DNA of 64,000 bases, from assembly GCA_036567845.1 (NCBI GenBank), contig DATCTT010000027.1:1-64000 (forward strand), read 5' to 3'. The position numbers were made by a program, and so were the translations under genes. Positions 46,707 through 54,503 of this stretch are shown here, one piece after another (position 1 is the first letter of the stretch; every line of letters begins with the position of its first letter). The notes under the pieces were generated by a model that had not been told where the DNA came from, made no database searches, and worked only from the letters and a program-made list of their open reading frames with translations. The stretch comes from MWAR01 sp036567845 (GTDB taxonomy: Bacteria; Muiribacteriota; Ozemobacteria; Ozemobacterales; Ozemobacteraceae).

Positions 46707-47111
46707 ATGAAATTCATCGGGGCCGACACGCACAAGTGCGTGGGAGCGAAGAGCTGCGAGAAGACCTGCGCCAGGACGTTTTTCAAGACCGAGGATGTGG
46801 CGTATTCGGCGATCCGTGTCACGCGCACGAAAGACGGGTGGGACATCAACGTCTGCAACCAGTGCGGCAAATGCATCGAGATCTGCCCGGAGAAGGCCAT
46901 TTCGCGGAACAGGGCCGGCACCGTCGTGATCGACAAGTCCCTGTGCGTCGGCTGCTTCATGTGCGTCGGCTTTTGCCCGACGCTGTCGATGCGCGTGGCG
47001 CCCGGCGGTCGTGAGCCGTTCAAGTGCGTTTCCTGCGGCGCCTGTGCCAAGGCTTGCCGAAGCTGTGCCCTGACCCTGAGTGAGCGCGATCACGCGCAGC
47101 TGCCGTCTTGA
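46707..47111 (+). CDS. Polyferredoxin (four Fe-S cluster subunit) of aldehyde oxidoreductase
   Basis: The product is 134 residues with cysteines at 11/17/21, 50/53/56/60, 80/83/86/90 and 107/110/113/117/120. Three are classic CxxCxxCxxxC 4Fe-4S sites; the first spaced trio with Cys120 could hold a fourth. It is small and soluble, with no transmembrane part. It sits 25 bases before the aldehyde:ferredoxin oxidoreductase gene, so it most likely transfers electrons from that enzyme, as AorA does in the Aor complexes of Aromatoleum. GGAGG lies 7 bases before the ATG. Confidence 0.85.
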   Translation: MKFIGADTHKCVGAKSCEKTCARTFFKTEDVAYSAIRVTRTKDGWDINVCNQCGKCIEICPEKAISRNRAGTVVIDKSLCVGCFMCVGFCPTLSMRVAPGGREPFKCVSCGACAKACRSCALTLSERDHAQLPS

Positions 47112-47136
47112 CGGATCGAGGAGAGGAGTGAATAAT

Positions 47137-49332
47137 ATGATAGACTATACTAAACGGACCTCGTATCTGGGTGATCTGGAAAAGCAGCGAGGCGCTCACC
47201 GGCTCGTCTTCGAGGGGAGCTTCAAGCCGGGACTGCCTGAGCGCGGCTACAACAACCGCACGCTGTTCATCAACCTCTCGACGAAGACCATCACCGAAAA
47301 GCCGGTGACGGAACAGATGAAGGAGATCTTCATCGGCGGCCGCGGCTTCGGTCTCTGGTATCTCTGGAATGCTGTCACCCCAAAGACCCGCTGGAACGAC
47401 CCCGAGAACGAGATCGTCATCAGCCCCGGGCCCCTCGGCGGCAACACGCAGTATCCGGGTTCCGGCAAGTCGCTCGTCGTCTCCCTGTCGCCACTCACCG
47501 ACATTCCGATCGACAGCAACGTCGGCGGGCATTTCGGGCCCCTGCTGAAGTTCAGCGGCTTTGATGCCCTCGAGATCCAGGGAAAGGCGGATGCTGACGT
47601 CGTCATCTTCATCGACGGGCAGAAGGGGGTCATCCGGGTCGAGGAGGCACCGCTCGAAAGCGTCGACAGCCATATCGCCGCGGATATATTCACACACATG
47701 TATGCCGAGAACGAACTGGACCGGCGGAACATCTCGGTCATCGCTTCGGGCAAGGGCGCCGATCATGCCCTGATGGGCTGTCTGAACTTCTCCTGGTATG
47801 ACCACCGGCGCGGCGTTGCGCGGCTCAAACAGGCCGGTCGGGGCGGCATCGGAACGGTGTTCCGGAACAAGAAGGTCAAGGCTGTTGTCGTGCGCGGCCC
47901 GGCCGTCAAGGGCGACATGAACCGTCCCGCCGATCTGGACCGGGTGCGCAACACCGGCATCCGGTTGCATCGCGAGATCCACGATAACGATGACAAGCAG
48001 TGCCACATGCGGACACAGGGCACCGCCCACCTCGTCGAGGTGATGAGTGACTACGATCTGCTGCCGGTCTGCAACTTCCAGTATGGTTCCCACGACGATG
48101 TAAAAAATATCGCATCGTATAAATGGGGCGAACGGTTCACCCAGGGAATTCCCGACGGCTGCTGGCATGGCTGCTCGATGGGCTGCTCGAAGGGCGCCGA
48201 CGGCCATATCGTGAAGACGGGGCCCTACAAGGGCCACTCCGTCACGGTCGACGGTCCGGAATACGAGACGGCTGCCGGTCTCGGGTCGAACTGCGGCATT
48301 TTCGACCGCGACTGGATCCTCGAGGGCAACTTCTACTGCGACACCTACGGCATCGACACCATCTCGTTCGGCACGAGCTGCAGCTTCGTGATGGAGTGCT
48401 GGCAGCGTGGCATCCTGAATGCCGAGCGCACCGGCGGGGTCGAGCTGACGTGGGGCAATGGCGAGGCGCAGATGGAGCTGCTGCACCAGATGGCTCGCAA
48501 CGAGGGGTTCGGGGCGATCGTCGGCCAGGGTGTCGCCCGCATGAAAAAACTGTTCATCGAAAAAGGTTGGGGGGATCCGAAACTGATCGAGGATATTGGC
48601 ATGGAGGCGAAGGGCCTCGAATACTCCCAGTATCTCTCGAAGGAGTCCCTGGCGCAGCAGGGCGGTTATGCCCTGACCAACAAAGGGCCGCAGCACGATG
48701 AGGCCTGGCTGATCTTCATGGACATGGTCAACAACCAGCTGCCTACATTCGAGGACAAGGCAGAGGCCCTGCATTACTTCCCGATGTTCCGCACCTGGTT
48801 CGGTCTGAACGGCCTGTGCAAACTGCCCTGGAACGACGTCGAACCGGATGACAACCGCAAGGTCAATAGTCCGATGGAGGCGGCGAAAGTGCCGGCCCAT
48901 CTGCAGAACTACTGCGATCTCTTCTCCGGCATCACCGGCCGCGAGATGAACCGCGACGAGCTGGTCTTCATGTCCGAGCGGGTCTACAACTTCCAGCGCG
49001 TTTTCAACCTGCGCATGGGAAAGGGGCTGCGCAAGTTCGACCAGGCGCCCTACCGCTCGACCGGCCCTGTCACCCGCGAGGAGTATGAATCGCGCGCCGA
49101 GCGGTATGACAAGCAGCTTCGGGAACAAATCGGCATCGACCCGGCCGGAAAATCCGTCGACGAAAAGATCGCTCTCCACCGGAGATGGCGCGAAGATCGG
49201 TATCAGAAGCTCTGTGATGCCGTCTACAAGCGCCGCGGCTGGACAAAGGATGCCGTGCCGACCCTCGAGACCCTGAAAAAACTCGGCATCGATTTCCCCG
49301 ACGTCGTAGAGGTCGTCAAAAAGTATCTCTGA
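47137..49332 (+). CDS. aor: Aldehyde:ferredoxin oxidoreductase family enzyme (tungsten/molybdopterin)
   Basis: The product is 731 residues, longer than the usual ~600. Family signs are RTLFINLSTK near the start, FIGGRGFGLWYL (~67-77), GRGGIGTVFRNKKVKAVVVRG (~234-254) and the Fe-S cysteines of GCWHGCSMGC (342/346/350) with a distal Cys in LNGLCKLPWND. The bis-pterin tungsten (or Mo) enzyme oxidises aldehydes to acids, reducing ferredoxin. The Cys spacing CxxxCxxxC differs from the usual CxxCxxxC. Its own ferredoxin gene precedes it. The ATG at 47137 has GAGGAG nearby. A ThiF/ThiS pair that could supply the pterin sulfur lies downstream. Confidence 0.88.
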   Translation: MIDYTKRTSYLGDLEKQRGAHRLVFEGSFKPGLPERGYNNRTLFINLSTKTITEKPVTEQMKEIFIGGRGFGLWYLWNAVTPKTRWNDPENEIVISPGPLGGNTQYPGSGKSLVVSLSPLTDIPIDSNVGGHFGPLLKFSGFDALEIQGKADADVVIFIDGQKGVIRVEEAPLESVDSHIAADIFTHMYAENELDRRNISVIASGKGADHALMGCLNFSWYDHRRGVARLKQAGRGGIGTVFRNKKVKAVVVRGPAVKGDMNRPADLDRVRNTGIRLHREIHDNDDKQCHMRTQGTAHLVEVMSDYDLLPVCNFQYGSHDDVKNIASYKWGERFTQGIPDGCWHGCSMGCSKGADGHIVKTGPYKGHSVTVDGPEYETAAGLGSNCGIFDRDWILEGNFYCDTYGIDTISFGTSCSFVMECWQRGILNAERTGGVELTWGNGEAQMELLHQMARNEGFGAIVGQGVARMKKLFIEKGWGDPKLIEDIGMEAKGLEYSQYLSKESLAQQGGYALTNKGPQHDEAWLIFMDMVNNQLPTFEDKAEALHYFPMFRTWFGLNGLCKLPWNDVEPDDNRKVNSPMEAAKVPAHLQNYCDLFSGITGREMNRDELVFMSERVYNFQRVFNLRMGKGLRKFDQAPYRSTGPVTREEYESRAERYDKQLREQIGIDPAGKSVDEKIALHRRWREDRYQKLCDAVYKRRGWTKDAVPTLETLKKLGIDFPDVVEVVKKYL

Positions 49333-49380
49333 CAATAGTTCATTCCTGCTTCCGTTTCCCTTCGGCTTTTCGAGCCGATC

Positions 49381-49411
49381 AGCCCGTTTATGACGGCCAA
49401 ACGGGCTTTCA
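49381..49411 (+). terminator. Intrinsic terminator after aor
   Basis: AGCCCGTTT pairs with AAACGGGCT across a 9-base loop and is followed by TTTC. It lies 49 bases past the aor stop and before the next ribosome site. Confidence 0.6.
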
Positions 49412-49464
49412 GTGCAATTTTCGAGGGGAGCTGTCCGAAAGTCTCCGTTTCGGGGAGGAAATGC

Positions 49465-49887
49465 GTGCGAACGACGCAGGCGGATGTGGAGCTGCTGATG
49501 AAGCGGCTGGTGGAGCCGGTGCGGAAGATGCTTCGGGAAAGCGGAGGATTTCTTCCGTTTGGGGCGTATCTCGACACCGCCCGCCGTGTCCGGAAGTTCC
49601 AGGCCGAGGTCGATGACGCGTGGGACCAGGATGAGCTCGCGGGGTTTTTCGAGGAAAAATTGCAGGGATATGCAGCCGCGAAGAAAGCGGTCGCGACCGC
49701 CATCGTCCGCGACGTGCGTGCAGCGCCGCCCGGAAAGCGCAAGGCGGAAGACTGCGCCGCGTTTGCGCTCGATCACGTCGACGGCTACTCGGTCATCGTC
49801 TTTCTGCCGTATGTGATCGACGAAGGCGGCAAGGTGTTGTTCGGAGAGCTGTTCGCGATCGACGGCGACAGCAGGATCTTTTCATGA
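49465..49887 (+). CDS. Hypothetical protein
   Basis: The product is 140 residues from a GTG with GGGGAGG 6 bases upstream; a longer in-frame start at 49390 would run through the aor terminator hairpin and is rejected. Helical N-terminus (DVELLMKRLVEPVRKMLRESGGFLPFGAYLD) and an alpha/beta C-terminus (DHVDGYSVIVFLPYVIDEGGKVLFGELFAIDGD). No motif or family recognised. It lies between aor and thiF but appears separately transcribed. Confidence 0.65.
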   Translation: MRTTQADVELLMKRLVEPVRKMLRESGGFLPFGAYLDTARRVRKFQAEVDDAWDQDELAGFFEEKLQGYAAAKKAVATAIVRDVRAAPPGKRKAEDCAAFALDHVDGYSVIVFLPYVIDEGGKVLFGELFAIDGDSRIFS

Positions 49888-50037
49888 GCAGATTTTGAAA
49901 CCCGCTCCGACGGTATGGGAGCAGCGCGGCGCTCGAGCGATCAAGGTTGTCGGGGGCATGCCAGGTTGATGTAGGGGCATATTTATAACCAGCCCGTCAC
50001 GATATGTGTGAGGATTGATGCAAAGGAAAGGCATTGC

Positions 50038-50883
50038 GTGAAGTGCAGAATCAATGAGCGGGATGCGGAGATCGGGGGCGGGACCAGCCTTGGAAAATTG
50101 GCTGAGGCGCACTGCCCGGGGGCGGATCTGTTCATCCTGAACGGGTGCCCCGCGGCGCCGGATACGATTCCAGGGGAAGGCGACGCGATCGTGTTCATCC
50201 GGCGCGGCGTGAAGCCGGCCCCGGAGGAGCTGGATGCTCTCCTTGCGGCTCGTCACACCCCGGGCGTACATGAAAAGCTGAAACGATCCTCGGTCGGCAT
50301 CGCCGGCTGTGGCGGGCTGGGCTCGACCGTTGCCCTGGCCCTCGCCCGCGTCGGGATTGGCCGACTTGTTTTGGCCGATCACGACGTGGTCGAGCCGAGC
50401 AATCTAAATAGGCAGCAGTATTATATAGATCAGATTGGCATGGCGAAGGTCGAGGCGCTCCGGACGACGATCGCCCGAGTAAACCCGGCCATACAGGTCA
50501 CGGTCTGGGGGGAACGGCTGGTGCAGCCGACGGTTGCTTCGCTCTTTGCCGGTGTAGACGTGCTGGTTGAGGCGCTCGACCAGGCCGACCAGAAGGCGAT
50601 GCTGGTCGAGGCGGCGATGAAGGCCTTCCCCACCAAACCTCTCGTGTTGGGCTCCGGGATGGCGGGGTGGGGAGGGAACGAGCGCCTGCGCACCCGGATT
50701 TCCGGCACCATGACGGTGTGCGGTGACGAGACGGCCGAGGCCGTGCCCGGCCGGGGCCTGATGGCTCCACGCGTCGGCATTGTTGCACACATGCAGGCCA
50801 ACCGCGTCATGGAACTGCTTCTCGGGCCAGATGAGGGTATCGGCCCCGAACTCGTAACAGGGAGATTCGACGAGACATGCTGA
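50038..50883 (+). CDS. thiF: ThiF/MoeB adenylyltransferase with N-terminal ThiS-like domain
   Basis: The product is 281 residues. Residues 1-60 look like a ThiS/MoaD beta-grasp domain (CRINERDAEI, LFILNGCP, GDAIVFIRRG) but without a terminal GG. From ~75 it is an E1-like adenylyltransferase: VGIAGCGGLGSTVALALARVG (ATP loop), DHDVVEPSNLNRQQY (Asp for Mg-ATP), LVEALDQADQKAML. It activates the C-terminus of a ThiS/MoaD carrier by adenylation. The GTG at 50038 is chosen: AAGGAAAGG upstream and alignment to ThiS-domain starts. thiS overlaps its end by 7 bases. Either thiamine or tungstopterin sulfur transfer is possible. Confidence 0.82.
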   Translation: MKCRINERDAEIGGGTSLGKLAEAHCPGADLFILNGCPAAPDTIPGEGDAIVFIRRGVKPAPEELDALLAARHTPGVHEKLKRSSVGIAGCGGLGSTVALALARVGIGRLVLADHDVVEPSNLNRQQYYIDQIGMAKVEALRTTIARVNPAIQVTVWGERLVQPTVASLFAGVDVLVEALDQADQKAMLVEAAMKAFPTKPLVLGSGMAGWGGNERLRTRISGTMTVCGDETAEAVPGRGLMAPRVGIVAHMQANRVMELLLGPDEGIGPELVTGRFDETC

Positions 50884-51074
50884 AAGTCAACGGCGAGCCG
50901 CTGAAATACCAGAAAGACATGACCGTTTCCGACGTCATCCGGGCGAAGAAATACTCGTTTCCTTTGTTGATCGTGAAGATCGATGGCGTCTACATTCCGC
51001 GCGAAAGCTACGACATCACCCCCGTCCCGGACGGCGCCACCCTCGACATTATCCATCTCATCAGCGGCGGTTGA
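50877..51074 (+). CDS. thiS: ThiS/MoaD-like sulfur carrier protein
   Basis: The product is 65 residues of beta-grasp type (MLKVNGEPLKYQKDMTVSDVI, VKIDGVYIPRESYD) ending in the required Gly-Gly (LISGG). The terminal glycine is converted to a thiocarboxylate by ThiF/MoeB and donates sulfur to thiazole or to a metal-pterin. It overlaps thiF by 7 bases. ThiG, ThiH and ThiE are not nearby, which favours a role in the pterin cofactor of the oxidoreductase at 47137 (inference). Confidence 0.85.
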   Translation: MLKVNGEPLKYQKDMTVSDVIRAKKYSFPLLIVKIDGVYIPRESYDITPVPDGATLDIIHLISGG

Positions 51075-51178
51075 GCCGTCCCGGTTGCGATTTTCCGGCG
51101 TTCTAAGTACGCTTGAATGTCCACCACTCGACAACCCAGACATTTCCTTCCAAATTTCAGCCGAGGAGCGCGACATTG

Positions 51179-52273
51179 ATGAGCGACACGCCCGTCTTTC
51201 CCGAAATAATCTTCGATACAGACCCCCTGGGCCTGGCCGATAAGATGGCCCCCCTTTCCCCGACCGTCGACATCATCATCGAATCCGATGCTGAAGCGGC
51301 CGTTGAGGAGGAGATCTCGTTCGGTCTCCCGACCCCGGAAGGCGAGATCATGGAGACGAGAGGACGGGTGAAAGCGGTTGCGCCACGCGAGGGCGGGTAT
51401 GCCCTGACGGTCGAGATACGGGAAGTCGATGCTGCCATGCGAGGGACGGCCCATTCCAGTCTCAGGGGAACGGCGAAGCCTGCCGCTGGTGGCCTTCAGC
51501 CGGTCTGGGGAATCGGGCTGAAGCAGACCGACAACACCTATGCGATTCTGGTCAACAGCCCGGCCGGCGTGCTCACAGCAGCTCAGCTGAGCAAACTGGG
51601 CGAGCTGGCGGCCCGGGGGACGGGCGTGGCCAAGCTCACCCACGCCCAGCGGGTTATTCTTCTGGCGCCCATGGAGCGGCTCGAGGCGATTCGCGCCGAG
51701 CTCGACCAGGTCGGTCTTCGCGTCGGCGTGCTCCATAAGGGGGTCAGGAATGTGCGGGCGTGCTGTGGTGCGCGTTGTCGCTTCTCCGATCGCACCGATG
51801 CCATCGGAACCGCCCTGGCAATCGACAAAGTCCTGTACGGGCGCGGGGAGACCTTCGATGTCAAGCTGGCGATCTCGGATTGCATGCGCAATTGCTCCGA
51901 AAGCTACTGTTGCGACATCGGACTGCTGGGAGGCGGAGGGAAATACCGCATGGTCGTCGGCGGTCGCGGCAGTCAGATCCCTTTCCGGGCTCTCCATCTT
52001 GCCGGCGATATCGAGCCGTCCGACGTTCCGGCGGCCGTTGCCGAAGTCCTCGACTGGTACGAGCAAAACGCCCGCGAAGGGGAGCGATTCTGGAAAATGA
52101 TGGTGCGGCTTGGCGAGGCCGAAGCTGCCAGGTTCGGTCTGGCTGATATTGCAGTAGCTATGGAAAAGCTCGGAGACGGGGTCGACGAAGTGCGACGGCT
52201 CCGGGAACAGCTGGCCCGGCTCGCCACGCTCCACCGCATGAAGAACGAACTCCGTTTTTGCCGACCGAAGTGA
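51179..52273 (+). CDS. Sulfite/nitrite reductase-like Fe-S protein with extra N-terminal domain
   Basis: The product is 364 residues. Residues ~25-85 resemble a PilZ-like beta barrel (VDIIIESDAEAAVEEEISF, VKAVAPREGGYALTVEI). Residues 115-260 are a nitrite/sulfite reductase half-domain: AARGTGVAKLTHAQRVILL, then Cys195/196/200 in RACCGARCRF and Cys235/239 in SDCMRNCSESYCCDIGLLG, the signature closing motif of siroheme/4Fe-4S proteins. The first cysteine pair spacing (x4) is one shorter than CX5C. The ATG at 51179 has GAGGAG 10 bases upstream. A kinase gene follows after 12 bases. Too small for a complete reductase; a sensor role is proposed. Confidence 0.75.
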   Translation: MSDTPVFPEIIFDTDPLGLADKMAPLSPTVDIIIESDAEAAVEEEISFGLPTPEGEIMETRGRVKAVAPREGGYALTVEIREVDAAMRGTAHSSLRGTAKPAAGGLQPVWGIGLKQTDNTYAILVNSPAGVLTAAQLSKLGELAARGTGVAKLTHAQRVILLAPMERLEAIRAELDQVGLRVGVLHKGVRNVRACCGARCRFSDRTDAIGTALAIDKVLYGRGETFDVKLAISDCMRNCSESYCCDIGLLGGGGKYRMVVGGRGSQIPFRALHLAGDIEPSDVPAAVAEVLDWYEQNAREGERFWKMMVRLGEAEAARFGLADIAVAMEKLGDGVDEVRRLREQLARLATLHRMKNELRFCRPK

Positions 52274-52285
52274 GGAACTGAGAAG

Positions 52286-54442
52286 ATGCCCGTTGGAAGC
52301 CACAAAGACGCATTCAAGGCCCATCAGCTGGTCAAAAAACTCGTTGCCAAGGACGGGGCAACTCCGCTGCCGACGCTTGCCGCAGAGATCCTCATGGATT
52401 TCGTCAAGAGTCAGCGGCAGATCAACCAGCGGGAGTCGGCGACGCACCTCCCGACGGATCAGAATGTGTATGACCAGGAGAAGCTGAAGGCTGCTCTCGA
52501 AGCCGTGGGCAGCTTGTGCGGCCAGTGCGAGGAAGCTCATAACGACGCCTGTTTCGTCAATCAGGCACGCCGCGTCCTGATCGCTGCCAGGACCGGCGTC
52601 GATCTGGGCCAGGCCTTCGACGGCAAGAAGAGCCTCGATGAGCTGGTGCGGGAGGCCGAGCGTCTCGCTGCCGAACGGGCGGCCGCCCCCCCGGAGACAG
52701 CCGCTGCGAGCGCCGGGACCACTCCCGTTTCCGGAGAGACGGACGCGGCTGCGACCGGAAGGCTGCGTCAGGAGCTTGCTTCCCTTCAGGAAAGGGAAGT
52801 GTTCCGCAGCACGCTGATCGACGAGATCGTCGATACCATCGGCAAGGTGTCCGCGGGCAACTATGCTGCGAAAATGCCGGTGCATGAAGATGAGCAGCTC
52901 GGCAAGCTCGCGACGTCGTTCAATCTCATGCTTGATGCGATGAACGCGACGATGTCCCACCTCGATCACCTCGTGAACGCTCGGAACGCCGAGCTGAAGC
53001 AGATCATGAACACCGTGCCGCTGGGCCTGCTCTCGCTGAACGCCGAGCTCCGGGTGAATCCGGAATACTCCCGGACCGCCGCCCTGATCTTCGGCGTGGA
53101 CGAACTGCGGGGCCGCGATTACCCAGAACTGCTCGGACTTACGCCGCGCCGCCAGGAAGAGCGGAATGCGCTGAAGGATTATCTCGACATCCTTCTGATG
53201 GGCATCGACTGTCCCGACGCCGATCGCCTCAACCCCTTCGCCGAAATCCTGCTGCCCCGGGGTGTCTGGGTGCGTCTCCGTTATCATCTCGTGCAGACCG
53301 AGTCCGGGCAGGGGAACCTCCTCGTTGTCGTGGAGGACGTCACCGAGACGAAGAAGCTGGAAGCCCGGGTTGAAGCGACTCAGCGCGAAAGTGCCCAGAT
53401 CAAGGCGATTGCCGAGGCTCCCGATCTGTTCCGCGACGTTATCGCCGACAATCAGAAGATTCTCGATCAGACCATCACCCTGCTTGATGGGAATGGCCCG
53501 GCATCCTCTCAGGAACGGATCGATGCCATGTTTCGGGGTGTCCATACGGTCAAGGGGGTGGCCGGAAGCTTTGGCATGTCCGAAGTCGGAAAGCAGGCGG
53601 GAATTCTCGAAAATGCCCTGGCCCGGGCGCGCGATCTCGGCTCCCTGACCACGGAACGGACGGAGGAGATCCGCCGCGAGCTCGGCCTTCTCGGCGAGGC
53701 GATGGGGGACGTGAAAAAACTGGCGAAGCTCATTTTAGGGGATGATTCCCTGACCGGCGGCCCGGCTCTGAAGGTGTCCCTCGAGCAGCTGCAGGAACTC
53801 GAGCGCGAGATGCGGGACGCGGCGGTGGACGAAGGGGTCCGCGCGCGTATGCTCGGCAAGATCCGTGACCTGCGGCTCGTCCCGGCGAAGAAAGCCCTGG
53901 AGCGCACGATCCGTCTCGTTCCGGGGCTGATTTCCCGACTCAACAAGCAGGTGTCCTTCCGCCTCGAGGGCGAGGACGTTCCGTTGCCGGTTGAACTTGC
54001 GCAGAACCTGAACGGTCCTTTGATCCACCTTATCCGGAACGCGTTCGACCACGGTGTCGAGGACGAGGAACTGCGGCGCGGTGCCGGAAAGCCGGAGCAG
54101 GCGTCGGTCGCTCTCACCATTCACCGGCGGGAGCGCTGGATCGAAGTGGCCGTATCAGATGACGGCAAGGGGCTCGACCCTGAGGTGCTCCGGGCCAGCG
54201 CCATCCGCAAGGAGCTTCTCTCCCCGGAGGAGGCCGGGAATTTGTCGGCGGAAGCGTGTCTCAACCTGATCTTCCTTCCCGGCTTCTCGACGGCAGCTTC
54301 GGTCACCGAGATCTCCGGGCGGGGTGTTGGGATGGATGTCGTCCAGACTGAAATCGCAAACATGGGCGGGCGGATCACCATTGATTCGACACCGGGAAAA
54401 GGGTCCCGGTTCACCCTGCACGTTCCGATAGCCTGCTCCTGA
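52286..54442 (+). CDS. CheA-like soluble histidine kinase (HAMP-PAS-Hpt-HATPase)
   Basis: The product is 718 residues without membrane segments. Residues ~78-89 hold a CxxCxxxHxxxC cluster (Cys78, Cys81, His85, Cys89). A HAMP-like helix pair (~175-230, KVSAGNYAAKMPVHEDEQLGKLATSFNLML) leads to a PAS domain (~240-350). An Hpt domain has the phospho-His in FRGVHTVKGVAGSFG (His420). The ATPase domain shows HLIRNAFDHGVEDEELR (N box), DDGKGLD and GRGVGMDVV (G boxes), all of CheA type. There is no C-terminal CheW/P5 domain. It follows the Fe-S protein after 12 bases, which suggests that protein feeds it a redox signal. Its response regulator is not in the window. Confidence 0.8.
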   Translation: MPVGSHKDAFKAHQLVKKLVAKDGATPLPTLAAEILMDFVKSQRQINQRESATHLPTDQNVYDQEKLKAALEAVGSLCGQCEEAHNDACFVNQARRVLIAARTGVDLGQAFDGKKSLDELVREAERLAAERAAAPPETAAASAGTTPVSGETDAAATGRLRQELASLQEREVFRSTLIDEIVDTIGKVSAGNYAAKMPVHEDEQLGKLATSFNLMLDAMNATMSHLDHLVNARNAELKQIMNTVPLGLLSLNAELRVNPEYSRTAALIFGVDELRGRDYPELLGLTPRRQEERNALKDYLDILLMGIDCPDADRLNPFAEILLPRGVWVRLRYHLVQTESGQGNLLVVVEDVTETKKLEARVEATQRESAQIKAIAEAPDLFRDVIADNQKILDQTITLLDGNGPASSQERIDAMFRGVHTVKGVAGSFGMSEVGKQAGILENALARARDLGSLTTERTEEIRRELGLLGEAMGDVKKLAKLILGDDSLTGGPALKVSLEQLQELEREMRDAAVDEGVRARMLGKIRDLRLVPAKKALERTIRLVPGLISRLNKQVSFRLEGEDVPLPVELAQNLNGPLIHLIRNAFDHGVEDEELRRGAGKPEQASVALTIHRRERWIEVAVSDDGKGLDPEVLRASAIRKELLSPEEAGNLSAEACLNLIFLPGFSTAASVTEISGRGVGMDVVQTEIANMGGRITIDSTPGKGSRFTLHVPIACS

Positions 54443-54503
54443 CTGCGTGAGTGGCAAGCCAGTCCCCTTCTGCCAGACGAGGCGGAAGGGGACTGGAGGA
54501 TCG

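Noticed and set aside
47020..49776. A 918-codon minus-strand open frame opposite aor
   Set aside because: Composition is a GC-driven shadow of aor; no ribosome site or domain, and the plus-strand gene has full family motifs.
51008..53545. An 845-codon minus-strand open frame
   Set aside because: Antisense to the Fe-S protein and kinase, which have clear domains; a shadow of high GC third positions.
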